Counted from the first letter of the stretch, positions 17,435-27,850 are shown. The stretch is 64,000 nucleotides of DNA from Mucilaginibacter sp. Bleaf8 (GCF_018390515.1 NZ_JAHBBK010000004.1:62001-126000), one strand, 5' to 3'. Notes: generated by a model not told the origin, from the letters alone. Made by a program: numbers and translations.

Positions 17435-18676
17435 ATGCTTTATTACCTGTTTAGCTATTTGGACCGTAACTATAATATCCCTGGTGCAGGGGTGTTCCAG
17501 TACATTACGTTCCGTATGGCTATGGCGGTAATCGTATCGCTGATTGTAACCACCGTTTGGGGCCGCAGGCTGATCGACTATCTACGTTTTAAACAAGTGG
17601 GCGAAACTGTACGTAACCTGGGTTTGGAAGGCCAGATGCAAAAAGCCGGTACGCCTACTATGGGTGGTATCATTATTTTGCTGGGTATTTTAATTCCTAC
17701 GCTGCTGTTTGCCAAGCTCGATAATATTTATATCATACTGATGCTGACTACCACTGTTTGGTTGGGCGCTATCGGTTTTTTAGATGATTATATCAAAGTT
17801 TTCAAAAAGAACAAAGAAGGCTTGGCCGGTCGTTTCAAGATTGTTGGCCAGGTGGGTTTATCACTCATCGTAGGCTGGACGCTGTACTTCCATTCAGACG
17901 TTATCATCCGTCAGGAAGTAAAGTTGCCTGTAAAGTACGATGCACCGGTAAACTTTCACATGAAAAACAATACGCCGGTATATACGCAGGATATCAAATC
18001 CACTAAAACTACCATGCCGTTCTACAAAAACAATGAATTTGATTACGGCAAGGTATTAAAGTTTATTGGTCCGGGTTATGAACACTATGCACTGATGGTG
18101 TTTTTGCTGTTTGTTATCTTCATCATCACCTTCATATCCAACGGGGCAAATATTACCGATGGTATTGATGGTTTGGCTACAGGCACATCGGCCATTATAG
18201 GCGTTACGCTGGCAATTTTGGCTTATGTTTCGGGTAACGTGCTTATGTCGGATTACCTGAATATTATGTATATCCCCAACTCCGGCGAGCTTGTAATTTT
18301 TGCCGGTGCTTTTGTTGGAGCATGCGTGGGTTTCTTGTGGTACAACTCATTCCCGGCGCAAGTATTTATGGGTGATACCGGTAGCTTGGCTATTGGCGGT
18401 ATTATCGCTGTATTTGCTATTGTAATACGCAAAGAACTGCTATTGCCTATACTATGCGGTGTGTTCCTGTTTGAAAATGCTTCGGTATTGCTTCAGGTAG
18501 GTTACTTTAAATTCACCAAGAAAAGATTTGGCGAAGGTCGCCGTATTTTCCTGATGGCGCCGTTGCACCACCATTACCAGAAAAAAGGCTTTCATGAAGC
18601 TAAAATTGTAACCCGCTTCTGGATCATTGGTATTATGCTGGCAATTATTACGGTAATCACTTTAAAGCTGAGATAA
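17435..18676 (+). CDS. mraY: Phospho-MurNAc-pentapeptide transferase
   Basis: MraY transfers phospho-MurNAc-pentapeptide to undecaprenyl phosphate and makes lipid I at the inner membrane. The polytopic 413-residue protein contains the conserved Asp117-Asp118 (LDDYIK), the NITDGIDGL segment (239-247) and the HHHYQKKG loop near the C-terminus. It is about 50 residues longer than the E. coli enzyme because of a hydrophilic insert around residues 155-212, between membrane helices. I recall this insert as common in Bacteroidota. It follows murE by 22 bp. Confidence 0.96.
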   Translation: MLYYLFSYLDRNYNIPGAGVFQYITFRMAMAVIVSLIVTTVWGRRLIDYLRFKQVGETVRNLGLEGQMQKAGTPTMGGIIILLGILIPTLLFAKLDNIYIILMLTTTVWLGAIGFLDDYIKVFKKNKEGLAGRFKIVGQVGLSLIVGWTLYFHSDVIIRQEVKLPVKYDAPVNFHMKNNTPVYTQDIKSTKTTMPFYKNNEFDYGKVLKFIGPGYEHYALMVFLLFVIFIITFISNGANITDGIDGLATGTSAIIGVTLAILAYVSGNVLMSDYLNIMYIPNSGELVIFAGAFVGACVGFLWYNSFPAQVFMGDTGSLAIGGIIAVFAIVIRKELLLPILCGVFLFENASVLLQVGYFKFTKKRFGEGRRIFLMAPLHHHYQKKGFHEAKIVTRFWIIGIMLAIITVITLKLR

Positions 18677-18706
18677 GCAGCAGTTCAATAGTAAAAAATA
18701 AATAAA

Positions 18707-20098
18707 ATGAACGAAACGAATAACATACCCAACCAAGCTAACTCTCCTGCATTGCACGGAGCAGGGGCAAGGCTTGTGGTGCTGGGCGCCGGCGAAAGCG
18801 GCGTAGGCGCTGCTTACCTGGCTCAGCAGCAGGGGTATGATGTTTTTGTTTCAGATTTTGGCGCTATAGCCGATAAATATAAACAGCAGTTACAAGGCTG
18901 GGATATCCGCTTCGAAGAGAAGCAGCATACCGAAGAAGAAATATTTACAGCTGTTGAGGTTGTGAAAAGTCCGGGCATTCCCGAAAAGGCTCCGATTGTA
19001 AAAGCACTACGTGAGAGAGGAATTGCTATTATTTCTGAGATTGAATTTGCAGGCCGCTACACCAATGCAAATATTATTGGTATTACCGGGTCAAACGGCA
19101 AAACCACTACTACCAGCTTAACTTATCATATCCTGAAAAATGCTGGATTAAATGTTGGCTTGGCTGGCAATATTGGTAAAAGCTTTGCCTACCAGGTAGC
19201 TACCGAAAAGTTTGATCACTACGTTTTGGAACTAAGCAGCTTTATGCTGGATGATATGTACCAATTTAGGGTAAACATTGCGGTATTGCTCAACATCACG
19301 CCCGATCATCTGGACCGTTACGAATACCAGATGGCCAACTATGTGGCTTCCAAGTTCCGTATTACGCAAAATCAAACTGCTCAGGATTATTTTATCTACT
19401 GTGCCGATGATCCGGAAACTGTAAAGTACATGGAAGGCCGCACGTTTGCAGCACAGTTGCTGCCATTTTCTATTCAAAATAAATTAGCGTTGGGGGCATA
19501 CCTCGACGGCGAAGAGATTAATATAAATACACCAAACAACCATCTTCAAATGACTATCAACAAATTGGCCCTGCAGGGTAAGCACAACATCTACAATTCA
19601 ATGGCGTCCGGAATTGTGTCGAAAGTATTGGAATTGCGGAATCAGTCTATCCGTGAAAGCATGGGCGATTTCAAAAATGTTGAACATCGTCTGGAGCATG
19701 TAGCGCAAATTTCCGGTATCAATTTTATCAATGATTCAAAAGCTACCAACGTAAATTCAACATGGTACGCTTTGGAAAGCATGCCTGGCGAGGTAGTGCT
19801 TATTTTAGGCGGCGTTGATAAAGGCAACGATTACAATGAACTGCGCGACCTGGTACAGAAAAAAGTAAAAGCAATTGTTTGTTTAGGTAAAGATAACGGC
19901 CGCATTCATCAGGCATTTGCTGATGTTGTTAAAAATATCGTTGATACTGCTTCTGCTAAAGATGCGGTACAGGCTGCTTATGAGCTGGCTAAGAAAGGCG
20001 ACACAGTATTGCTTTCACCTGCCTGCGCAAGCTTCGATCTGTTCAAAAGTTACGAAGACCGTGGCGAGCAGTTCAAGAGAGCTGTAATGGAGCTGTAA
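18707..20098 (+). CDS. murD: UDP-MurNAc-L-alanine:D-glutamate ligase
   Basis: MurD adds D-glutamate to UDP-MurNAc-L-Ala. The 463-residue protein has an N-terminal nucleotide-binding fold with GAGESGVGAA (residues 28-37), the P-loop TGSNGKTTT at 127-135, the metal-loop region LNITPDHLDRY and the C-terminal GGVDKGNDY. The first 20 residues are Asn/Gln-rich and not conserved, so a start further in is possible, but no internal ATG lies before the Rossmann motif. The gap from mraY is 30 bp. Confidence 0.95.
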   Translation: MNETNNIPNQANSPALHGAGARLVVLGAGESGVGAAYLAQQQGYDVFVSDFGAIADKYKQQLQGWDIRFEEKQHTEEEIFTAVEVVKSPGIPEKAPIVKALRERGIAIISEIEFAGRYTNANIIGITGSNGKTTTTSLTYHILKNAGLNVGLAGNIGKSFAYQVATEKFDHYVLELSSFMLDDMYQFRVNIAVLLNITPDHLDRYEYQMANYVASKFRITQNQTAQDYFIYCADDPETVKYMEGRTFAAQLLPFSIQNKLALGAYLDGEEININTPNNHLQMTINKLALQGKHNIYNSMASGIVSKVLELRNQSIRESMGDFKNVEHRLEHVAQISGINFINDSKATNVNSTWYALESMPGEVVLILGGVDKGNDYNELRDLVQKKVKAIVCLGKDNGRIHQAFADVVKNIVDTASAKDAVQAAYELAKKGDTVLLSPACASFDLFKSYEDRGEQFKRAVMEL

Positions 20099-20158
20099 TT
20101 AAAGGTACTTGTATACGTAGCTGATTCGTTGAATTTATATTAATTCGGTAAGAGAAAA

Positions 20159-21313
20159 ATGGATAGGATTTTAAGCAGAACCAAGGGCGACCGCTGGATA
20201 TGGCTTATTGTGATAATGCTTTCGGTAATATCACTGCTGGCTGTATACAGTTCAACCGGAACGTTGGCTTATAAACGTGGGGTAGGGGCTGAATCGATAT
20301 TGATGAAGCATTTGTTTATGATGATTGGTGGTGTGGCTTTGATGTACATCTCGCACAAATTGGACTACCGCTACTATGCTGGTATTTCTAAATTGCTGAT
20401 GCTCATAACCATTCCGTTGTTGTTATACACACTGTTGTTTGGTAGCCACGTAAATGATGCCAGTCGCTGGATTGTGATTCCGGGTACCGGTTTTACCTTT
20501 CAAACATCGGATTTGGCTAAGTTAGCACTGATTACTTATCTGGCACGTACTTTATCGCGTAAGCAGGAAAATATTAAGGATGTTAAACAATCGTTTATCC
20601 CTATTATGGGCTCGGTCTGCGTGGTGTTTATCCTTATTGCACTGGCTAACCTGTCAACCGCATTGATGCTTTTTGGTGTAAGCATTTTGTTGTTGATCAT
20701 AGGTCGTATCAGTGTAAAGCAAATTGCGGTAGTATGCTTGGCCGGGGCAGTTTTGTTAACCGGGGTTGTGCTGTTAGGTCCGCGTCGCAAAACATACATT
20801 TCGCGTATCAATACATACATGCATCCCGAAAAGGTAGATGTCGATAAATCATTTCAATCCGATCATGCCAAAATAGCCATCGCAACAGGCGGCGTATTTG
20901 GCAAGGGGCCTGGCAATAGTACCGAGCGGAACTTTTTGCCGCACCCGTATTCGGATTTTATATATGCTACTATTATTGAAGAATATGGTTTGTTTGGTGG
21001 TTTTGCCATCATTGTTATTTACCTGTTTCTGCTTTACCGTTGTATAAAAATTGTAACCAAAGCACCCAAGGCATTTGGGGCCTTGCTGGCAGCCGGGCTA
21101 AGTTTTAGCTTAACCATACAGGCCTTTGCCAACATGGCGGTTGCAGTAGGGCTGGGGCCGGTAACCGGGGTGCCGTTACCGCTGGTAAGTATGGGTGGTA
21201 CGTCCATTTTGTTTACCAGTGTGGCTTTCGGTATTATTTTATCGGTAAGCCGGCATATCGACGAGAACGAAGAGAATAAAAAAGTTGTAGTCGGACAAAT
21301 TATAGAGGCTTAA
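20159..21313 (+). CDS. ftsW: SEDS-family septal peptidoglycan polymerase
   Basis: FtsW polymerises lipid II at the septum together with FtsI. The 384 residues form about ten membrane helices. Recognisable SEDS features are YSSTGTLAYKR after the first helix, the DASRWIVIPGTGFTFQTSDLAKL segment with the conserved Gln and Ser-Asp, the HPYSDFIYATIIEEYGL loop and GVPLPLVSMGGTS near the C-terminus. Position between murD and murG supports FtsW rather than the elongation paralogue RodA. Confidence 0.94.
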   Translation: MDRILSRTKGDRWIWLIVIMLSVISLLAVYSSTGTLAYKRGVGAESILMKHLFMMIGGVALMYISHKLDYRYYAGISKLLMLITIPLLLYTLLFGSHVNDASRWIVIPGTGFTFQTSDLAKLALITYLARTLSRKQENIKDVKQSFIPIMGSVCVVFILIALANLSTALMLFGVSILLLIIGRISVKQIAVVCLAGAVLLTGVVLLGPRRKTYISRINTYMHPEKVDVDKSFQSDHAKIAIATGGVFGKGPGNSTERNFLPHPYSDFIYATIIEEYGLFGGFAIIVIYLFLLYRCIKIVTKAPKAFGALLAAGLSFSLTIQAFANMAVAVGLGPVTGVPLPLVSMGGTSILFTSVAFGIILSVSRHIDENEENKKVVVGQIIEA

Positions 21314-21369
21314 AGCCTGAAACCCTTCAGTGGGTATTTTTTGTTTAAACACATTTGATTAAAGATATA

Positions 21370-22527
21370 ATGCAAGCTGAAAAGGAAAATACTGCTAAAT
21401 CAATGCAATCCCCGCAGGGGCGTGCGTTGCGCATCATCATTAGTGGTGGTGGCACAGGTGGGCATATTTTCCCGGCTGTATCTATTGCCAACGCATTGAA
21501 AAAGCTGCGCCCGGACATCGAAATATTGTTTGTAGGTGCCAATGGCCGCATGGAGATGGAAAAAGTCCCGGCAGCAGGCTATCAAATTATAGGTCTGGAT
21601 ATACAGGGCATTCAGCGTAAATCCATCTGGAAAAACCTGATGTTGCCTATCAAATTGCTGCGCAGCATCAGTAAAGCAGGTAGCATCATTGATGATTTTA
21701 AACCGGATGCTGCGGTTGGTGTAGGCGGTTATGCCTCTGGTCCTTTGCTGTACGCAGCTTCACAAAAAGGTATTCCAACCCTGATACAGGAGCAAAACTC
21801 CTATGCAGGTATTACCAATAAATGGCTAAGTAAAAAGGCTAAGAAGATTTGTGTAGCGTTTGATGGCATGGATAAGTTTTTTCCGGCCGATAAAATTATA
21901 AAAACAGGTAACCCTGTTCGCCGCGAATCCGTACAGACGGCCGGCAAGCGCGAGGCTGCTTTTGCTGAATACAGCTTGTCTCCGCAAAAGAAAACAATAT
22001 TGGTTACCGGTGGCAGTTTGGGCGCACGTACACTCAATAACAGCATTATCGCAGGCTTGCAGCAAATTATTGATGTAGATGTGCAGCTGATTTGGCAAAC
22101 CGGCAAGGTGTATTATAAAGGCATTATTGAAAAGCTGGGCGAAAATTACCATCCCAATATCCGGATTATGGAGTTTGTAAACCGGATGGACCTGGCCTAT
22201 GCCGCAGCCGATGTGATCATATCACGTGCCGGTGCCGGTACCATTGCCGAACTATGTATTGTAGGAAAACCGGTATTGCTGGTACCATCGCCTAACGTAG
22301 CCGAAGACCATCAAACCAAAAATGCCTTGGCATTGGTAGAGCACGATGCGGCGGTATTGGTAAGCGATATAGAGGCCGAGGCCAAACTGGTAACCCAGGC
22401 CTTGCAATTGTTAAACAACAATGCAGAGCAAGAAAAGCTAAGCGCTAACATTAGCAAACTGGCCCTGCCTGGTGCAGACGAGGTAATTGCCGAGCATGTA
22501 ATTGAAATTATTAACACTAATAAATAA
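21370..22527 (+). CDS. murG: UDP-GlcNAc:lipid I N-acetylglucosaminyltransferase
   Basis: MurG makes lipid II on the cytoplasmic face of the membrane. The ATG at 21370 gives 385 residues; an in-frame TTG at 21355 and an ATG at 21403 are alternatives, and the latter is closer to the usual family start. The glycine loop GGGTGGH is at residues 26-32, a second loop GGSLGARTLN lies in the C-terminal domain, and SRAGAGTIAEL plus PSPNVAEDHQ form the donor-binding region. It is a GT28 enzyme of normal length. Confidence 0.95.
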   Translation: MQAEKENTAKSMQSPQGRALRIIISGGGTGGHIFPAVSIANALKKLRPDIEILFVGANGRMEMEKVPAAGYQIIGLDIQGIQRKSIWKNLMLPIKLLRSISKAGSIIDDFKPDAAVGVGGYASGPLLYAASQKGIPTLIQEQNSYAGITNKWLSKKAKKICVAFDGMDKFFPADKIIKTGNPVRRESVQTAGKREAAFAEYSLSPQKKTILVTGGSLGARTLNNSIIAGLQQIIDVDVQLIWQTGKVYYKGIIEKLGENYHPNIRIMEFVNRMDLAYAAADVIISRAGAGTIAELCIVGKPVLLVPSPNVAEDHQTKNALALVEHDAAVLVSDIEAEAKLVTQALQLLNNNAEQEKLSANISKLALPGADEVIAEHVIEIINTNK

Positions 22528-22556
22528 TACTCTTCTCAATAAAGAAGATAAAAGAT

Positions 22557-23927
22557 ATGGAACTGCAAAAAATACAACACGTTTATTTGATTGGTATTGG
22601 CGGTATAGGCATGAGCGGCCTGGCCCGCTATTTCCATCATTTGGGTTGTATTGTTTGCGGTTACGATAAAACCCCTACACCCCTTACTGACGCTTTACAG
22701 GCAGAAGGCATATCCGTGATTTTTTCAGATACGCCCGATTTTATTCCGACAGCATTCAGTAAGCCCGGCGATAACGTTTTGGTGATTTATACACCTGCTG
22801 TTCCAAAAAATCTGCGGATCCTGAATTACTTTCAGGATAACGGGTTTGAACTTTATAAGCGCTCGCAGGTATTGGGTATTATCAGTAAAGGCAAGTTTAC
22901 CGTTGCTGTTGCCGGTACCCATGGCAAAACCACTACTTCGAGCATGATTGCCCATATACTTAAACAGTCGGGTAAGGATTGCTCTGCATTTTTGGGTGGA
23001 TTAACGGTAAATTATAAAAGCAATGTGCTTTACGGTAAGTCGGATATCGTAGTGGTCGAGGCTGATGAATATGACCGTTCTTTTCTGACGTTGTTTCCGG
23101 ATGTGGCTATCGTTACGTCTATGGATGCCGACCACCTGGATATCTATGGCGATCATGAGCACCTGAACGAATCATTCCGGATGTTTGCCTCACAGGTAAA
23201 AGAAAACGGCCGTTTGATCGTTAAAAAAGGCTTGCCGTTAGCATCACCACTAAGTACATCATACAGCATCAAAGGCGAGCATGCCGACGCTGTGGCCGAA
23301 AATATAAAGATAGTGCGTGGTGATTTTTATTTTGATTTTCTGAGCCGGGATACGGTTATCGGAAACATTAAAATGGGTATTCCAGGTACACATAATGTGG
23401 AAAATGCAACGGCTGCTGTACAAGCGGCTTTATATATGGGGGTTTCGCCGGCACAAGTTAAAGCCGCATTAGCTTCGTTTAAAGGTGTAAAAAGGCGGTT
23501 CGAGTATGTTATCAAAACAGGGCAGCATATTTTTATCGATGATTATGCCCATCACCCCGAAGAGTTGAAGGCGTGTTTGTCATCTGTTAAAAAGTTGTAT
23601 CCGCATCGTAAGCTTACAACCGTATTTCAGCCGCATTTATACACCCGCACCCGTGATTTTGCGGATGGCTTTGCCGAAGCGCTTGATCTGTCGGACGAGT
23701 TACTAATGCTGGATATTTATCCTGCGCGTGAGCTACCTATTGATGGTGTAAACTCGGAAATGATATTGGACCGCATGAAGCTGAAAAACAAGCGCATGTG
23801 CGGCAGTATGCAGGATGTGATTGACCGCGTGCACAAAGAAAAACCTGAGTTGCTGTTAACGGTAGGCGCCGGAGATATTGATCAGATTATTGAACCATTA
23901 AAGAGTGCGTTAGGATATGTGGAGTAG
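22557..23927 (+). CDS. murC: UDP-N-acetylmuramate:L-alanine ligase
   Basis: MurC adds the first amino acid of the stem peptide. The 456-residue protein starts with the Rossmann segment IGIGGIGMSGLA (residues 12-23). It has the P-loop GTHGKTTTS at 120-128, DADHLDIYGD in the central domain and FIDDYAHHPEEL in the C-terminal domain, which is diagnostic for MurC/Mpl. MurC position inside the dcw cluster argues against Mpl. Its last 11 bp overlap the start of ftsQ. Confidence 0.96.
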   Translation: MELQKIQHVYLIGIGGIGMSGLARYFHHLGCIVCGYDKTPTPLTDALQAEGISVIFSDTPDFIPTAFSKPGDNVLVIYTPAVPKNLRILNYFQDNGFELYKRSQVLGIISKGKFTVAVAGTHGKTTTSSMIAHILKQSGKDCSAFLGGLTVNYKSNVLYGKSDIVVVEADEYDRSFLTLFPDVAIVTSMDADHLDIYGDHEHLNESFRMFASQVKENGRLIVKKGLPLASPLSTSYSIKGEHADAVAENIKIVRGDFYFDFLSRDTVIGNIKMGIPGTHNVENATAAVQAALYMGVSPAQVKAALASFKGVKRRFEYVIKTGQHIFIDDYAHHPEELKACLSSVKKLYPHRKLTTVFQPHLYTRTRDFADGFAEALDLSDELLMLDIYPARELPIDGVNSEMILDRMKLKNKRMCGSMQDVIDRVHKEKPELLLTVGAGDIDQIIEPLKSALGYVE

Positions 23928-24786
23928 GATACCTTGGAAACGTATAGGCATCGCCTTTAGCTGGATAGCCAGCCTGAGCGGCCTGGTTGTACTGATGAGC
24001 TTTATTGATATAAAGAAGTCGGAGGTGGTTTGCAGTGCCGTTAATGTATACATTCCAGGTACGCAATCGTTCATTGACCGTGAGGAGGTTGACAACATTT
24101 TGCAGGTAAGTAATCACCGTTTGGTGGGCCGCAAAATGGACGAAATAAATATTCATGATTTAGAAAACAAGTTAAAGGCAAATCCATTTATAGAATCAGC
24201 AAAAGTGTATGCCGATATGGACGGGATCATCCGGGTGGAGATCAGTCAGCGTCAACCTATCATGCGTATACTCAACCGGTTCGATCAGGATTTTTACGTT
24301 GATCAGCATGGGCTGAAATTGCCGCTATCAGCAAATTTTACGGCCCCGGTACTGGTTGCCAATGGTTATATCGATGAGCTTTTTGCTAACCGGGTAGATA
24401 GCTTGCATGCCAAACTGGCTAAGGATTTGTTTAGAACTGCCGATTTTATCCGGAAGGATACTTTGTGGAATGCACAGATTGCACAGATTTATGTGAATCA
24501 AAACCATGAGATGGAACTGGTTCCGCGTGTGGGTAGCCATAAGATTTTGCTGGGCGACGCCGACTCACTGGAAAACAAGTTTCATAACCTGAAGATATTT
24601 TACAAACAGGCCCTGCCGCAAACCGGGTGGGACAAGTACAAGGTAATAAACATTAAATACGCCAATCAGGTGATTGGTGTTAAGAGTGAAAATTTTAAGG
24701 CAGATAGTGCGGCAAAGCGCAGTTTGCCCGTTAAACAGGATTCTGTAACAGATGTCCTGGATAAAGAAACATCCCCAATGAATTAA
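23917..24786 (+). CDS. ftsQ: Cell-division protein FtsQ
   Basis: The 289-residue bitopic protein has one N-terminal helix (about residues 10-28), a POTRA-type segment (VYIPGTQSFIDREEVDNIL through IESAKVYADMDGIIRVEISQRQPI) and a beta-rich C-terminal domain. FtsQ links cytoplasmic and periplasmic division proteins through FtsL. The overlap with murC and the 3-bp gap to ftsA point to one transcript. Sequence identity to E. coli FtsQ is low, so the call uses topology, the POTRA signature and gene order. Confidence 0.9.
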   Translation: MWSRIPWKRIGIAFSWIASLSGLVVLMSFIDIKKSEVVCSAVNVYIPGTQSFIDREEVDNILQVSNHRLVGRKMDEINIHDLENKLKANPFIESAKVYADMDGIIRVEISQRQPIMRILNRFDQDFYVDQHGLKLPLSANFTAPVLVANGYIDELFANRVDSLHAKLAKDLFRTADFIRKDTLWNAQIAQIYVNQNHEMELVPRVGSHKILLGDADSLENKFHNLKIFYKQALPQTGWDKYKVINIKYANQVIGVKSENFKADSAAKRSLPVKQDSVTDVLDKETSPMN

Positions 24787-24789
24787 ATT

Positions 24790-26136
24790 ATGGAAAAGAG
24801 CATACCGCAAGAGAAGAGTTCGCCGATAGTAGTAGGGTTGGATATTGGTACAACCAAAATATGCGCTATTGTTGGCCGCCGCAGCAAAAACGGCAAAATT
24901 GAAATATTAGGAATTGGTAAAGCCGAGTCGGCAGGCGTTACCCGCGGGATGGTATCGAATATAGATAAGACCGTGCAGGGAATAAACCAGGCTGTTGAAA
25001 TAGCCGGTTCCCAATCCAACGTCGAAATTCGTGTGGTAAACGTAGGTATTGCCGGTCAGCACATCAAAAGCCTGCAGCACCGCGGGTTAATTACCCGTCG
25101 TGATTTAAATTCTGAGATCAGCCGTAAGGATATTGAAAAGCTGATTGAGGATATGTATAACCTGGTGATGCCTCCGGGCGAAGAGATTATCCATGTATTA
25201 CCGCAGGAGTTTACTGTTGATAATGAGCCAGGTATTAAAGATCCGATCGGGATGTCGGGCGTACGTCTGGAAGCGAATTTCCATATCATTTCCGGACAGG
25301 TTACTGCTATCAAAAATATCGTAAAATGTGTTACTAAAGCACATCTAGAAAGCCAGGAGCTTATTCTGGAACCATTGGCTTCATCCGAATCGGTATTGAG
25401 CGATGAAGAGAAAGAAGCTGGTGTAGTGCTGGTTGATATTGGTGGCGGTACTACTGACGTTGCAATTTTCCATGAGGGCATTATTCGCCATACGGCCGTT
25501 ATCCCGTTTGGTGGTAACAGTGTAACGGAAGATATCCGCGAAGGCTGTTCCGTAATGCGTAACATCGCTGAGCAATTGAAAGTAAGATTCGGATCAGCCC
25601 TGGCCGATGAGAACCGTGAAAACGAGATTGTATGCGTACCGGGCTTACGTGGCCGCGACGCTAAAGAGATTTCGGTTAAAAACTTAGCTTACATTATTCA
25701 GGCACGCGTTGAGGAAATCATTGAGCACGTTTATTATGAGATCAAATCATCAGGTTACGAAAAGAAACTGATTGCCGGTATCGTAATTACAGGTGGTGGT
25801 GCGCAGTTAAAACATTTGCCGCAGTTGGTTGAATATGTAACCGGTTTGGATTGCCGTGTGGGTTACCCGAACGAGCATTTGGCTAAAAATGAAGTGTTGC
25901 CAAAAAATATTTATGAAGAGCTGCAAAGCCCAACATTTGCCACTGGTATCGGTTTATTAATAAAAGGTATTCAGAAAATGGAATACAACAACCAGGCTAA
26001 CGTGCAGACAGAAACTAAGACTGAAAAGCCGAAGTTTAATGCAGATGAGCGCCGGTTTGGTTTGCTTGGAAAAATACTGGAAACCGGTAAAAAGTTCATC
26101 AAGGATGACATCAAAGACGAAGACTTTTTGAAGTAA
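24790..26136 (+). CDS. ftsA: Cell-division actin-like protein FtsA
   Basis: FtsA anchors FtsZ to the membrane. The 448 residues show the actin-fold phosphate loops GLDIGTTKICAI (about 16-27) and VDIGGGTTDVAIF (around 216-228). The adenosine loop is GIVITGGGAQLKHL. The C-terminus ends with a basic/hydrophobic helix (RFGLLGKILETGKKFI) suited to membrane targeting, separated from the core by a Lys/Glu/Thr-rich linker. Confidence 0.95.
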   Translation: MEKSIPQEKSSPIVVGLDIGTTKICAIVGRRSKNGKIEILGIGKAESAGVTRGMVSNIDKTVQGINQAVEIAGSQSNVEIRVVNVGIAGQHIKSLQHRGLITRRDLNSEISRKDIEKLIEDMYNLVMPPGEEIIHVLPQEFTVDNEPGIKDPIGMSGVRLEANFHIISGQVTAIKNIVKCVTKAHLESQELILEPLASSESVLSDEEKEAGVVLVDIGGGTTDVAIFHEGIIRHTAVIPFGGNSVTEDIREGCSVMRNIAEQLKVRFGSALADENRENEIVCVPGLRGRDAKEISVKNLAYIIQARVEEIIEHVYYEIKSSGYEKKLIAGIVITGGGAQLKHLPQLVEYVTGLDCRVGYPNEHLAKNEVLPKNIYEELQSPTFATGIGLLIKGIQKMEYNNQANVQTETKTEKPKFNADERRFGLLGKILETGKKFIKDDIKDEDFLK

Positions 26137-26262
26137 AAACAGGCCTGAAATGTTGCTCAATAAAATGATAAATATTTCAAAAATGTAACCGAAAAAAGTG
26201 TTAATATTGAGATTGCGAAAATAAAATATCCACGAATACACATATTCCTGAAAATAAGAGCC

Positions 26263-27828
26263 ATGCAGTTTGAGATGTTAAAAGAAAAGTCGTCAATCAT
26301 CAAAGTAGTTGGTGTTGGCGGCGGCGGTGGTAATGCGGTAAACCATATGTACAAGCAAGGTATAACCGGTGTTGACTTTATTATTTGTAACACCGATGCA
26401 CAAGCTCTTGAGCTTAGCCCTATACCAAACAAAGTACAATTGGGTGCCAGCTTAACCGAGGGGATGGGAGCAGGCTCAATACCGGAAGTGGGTAAAAACT
26501 CAGCTATTGAAAATATTGAAGACGTGAAGCAAATGCTGGGCACCAATACCAAAATGCTGTTCATCACAGCAGGTATGGGTGGTGGTACCGGTACCGGTGC
26601 CAGCCCTATTATTGCAAAAGCAGCACGTGAACTGGATATTTTAACTGTAGGTATTATCACCACGCCATTCTCTTTTGAAGGCAAGCGCCGTAAGCTGCAG
26701 GCCGAAGAAGGTTTGGAAGAACTGAAAAAGTACGTCGATTCTTTCCTGGTGATTTCTAACGACAGGCTGCGCCAGATTTATGGTAACTTAACCTTGGGAT
26801 CGGCGTTTGCTATGGCTGATGATATTTTAACTACTGCAGCCAAAGGTATTGCCGAAATTATTACACACCCTGGTTATATCAACGTCGATTTTAAAGACGT
26901 GCGTACAGTAATGAAAGACAGCGGTGTAGCTATCATGGGTAGCAGTGCAGCAGAAGGTGATAACCGTGCATTGCGTGCAGTTGAAGGCGCATTGTCATCT
27001 CCGCTGTTAAAAGATAACCAAATTGAAGGTGCTCGTTACATCTTGTTAAATATCAGTTCTGGTGTGCAGGAAGTAACCATGGATGAGGTAAGTATTATTA
27101 CTGACTACATCCAGGAAGAAGCTGGCTTAGCCGCCGATTTGATTTGGGGTAACTGTGTTGATGAAACATTGGGTGATAAACTTTCTGTAACTATTATTGC
27201 TACTGGTTTCCAAACCCGTGATGAGCGCGAAAAAGAGCACAGCAACAAAAAAGTGGTATCTATGCTGATGCCAGAAAATACACCTTTGGTAAAGCCGGTT
27301 AACGAATTTGTGAAACCTGGTACCACTAAAGAACCTGTATATGCTAAAGCAGCCGCTCCGCAACAAAAACAAAGCGGGTTGTTTGATATGTTACCGCAAA
27401 ACGAAGAGCCTGTGGTGGTGCGTCACAGCTTAATGGCTGAAGAGCCACAAGCCTCGCACGAGCCGGAGCAGGATGATTTTGTGTTCAAGGTAGCAGAGTC
27501 GGTAATGAACTTTGAGCCGGCTAAGGAGGTTGCACAGCCAGAACCAGCACCAGTAAGTGCTGATGAAAATAAAACGGATGAATCAATTGAGGAGCAATTG
27601 CGCAAATCCCGCGAGCGTATTCTGCGTTTAAAAGATCTGAGCATGAAGCTGCGTACCGGTAATATCCAGGAAATGGAAAACATTCCTGCTTATCGCCGTA
27701 AAGAGATTGCCTTACAGCAAACACCAGCTTCGAATGAAAGCCAGATCTCTAAATTCTCATTATCTGATAATGACGGGAACACCGAAATCCGCAGAAATAA
27801 CTCTTTTCTGCATGATAATGTAGACTAA
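26263..27828 (+). CDS. ftsZ: Cell-division tubulin homologue FtsZ
   Basis: FtsZ polymerises into the division ring. The GTP-binding tubulin signature GGGTGTG is at residues 106-112, and the T7-loop region VDFKDVRTVM is intact. At 521 residues it is longer than E. coli FtsZ. A disordered linker starts near 340 and is followed by a coiled helix. A conserved-tail-like IPAYRRK (474-480) lies 41 residues before the end rather than at the terminus. The last residues are NNSFLHDNVD. A 126-bp gap to ftsA holds a near-consensus box TAATATTG (26202-26209) that may give ftsZ extra expression. Confidence 0.95.
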   Translation: MQFEMLKEKSSIIKVVGVGGGGGNAVNHMYKQGITGVDFIICNTDAQALELSPIPNKVQLGASLTEGMGAGSIPEVGKNSAIENIEDVKQMLGTNTKMLFITAGMGGGTGTGASPIIAKAARELDILTVGIITTPFSFEGKRRKLQAEEGLEELKKYVDSFLVISNDRLRQIYGNLTLGSAFAMADDILTTAAKGIAEIITHPGYINVDFKDVRTVMKDSGVAIMGSSAAEGDNRALRAVEGALSSPLLKDNQIEGARYILLNISSGVQEVTMDEVSIITDYIQEEAGLAADLIWGNCVDETLGDKLSVTIIATGFQTRDEREKEHSNKKVVSMLMPENTPLVKPVNEFVKPGTTKEPVYAKAAAPQQKQSGLFDMLPQNEEPVVVRHSLMAEEPQASHEPEQDDFVFKVAESVMNFEPAKEVAQPEPAPVSADENKTDESIEEQLRKSRERILRLKDLSMKLRTGNIQEMENIPAYRRKEIALQQTPASNESQISKFSLSDNDGNTEIRRNNSFLHDNVD

Positions 27829-27850
27829 GAAAGATTAAATAACTGTACGA

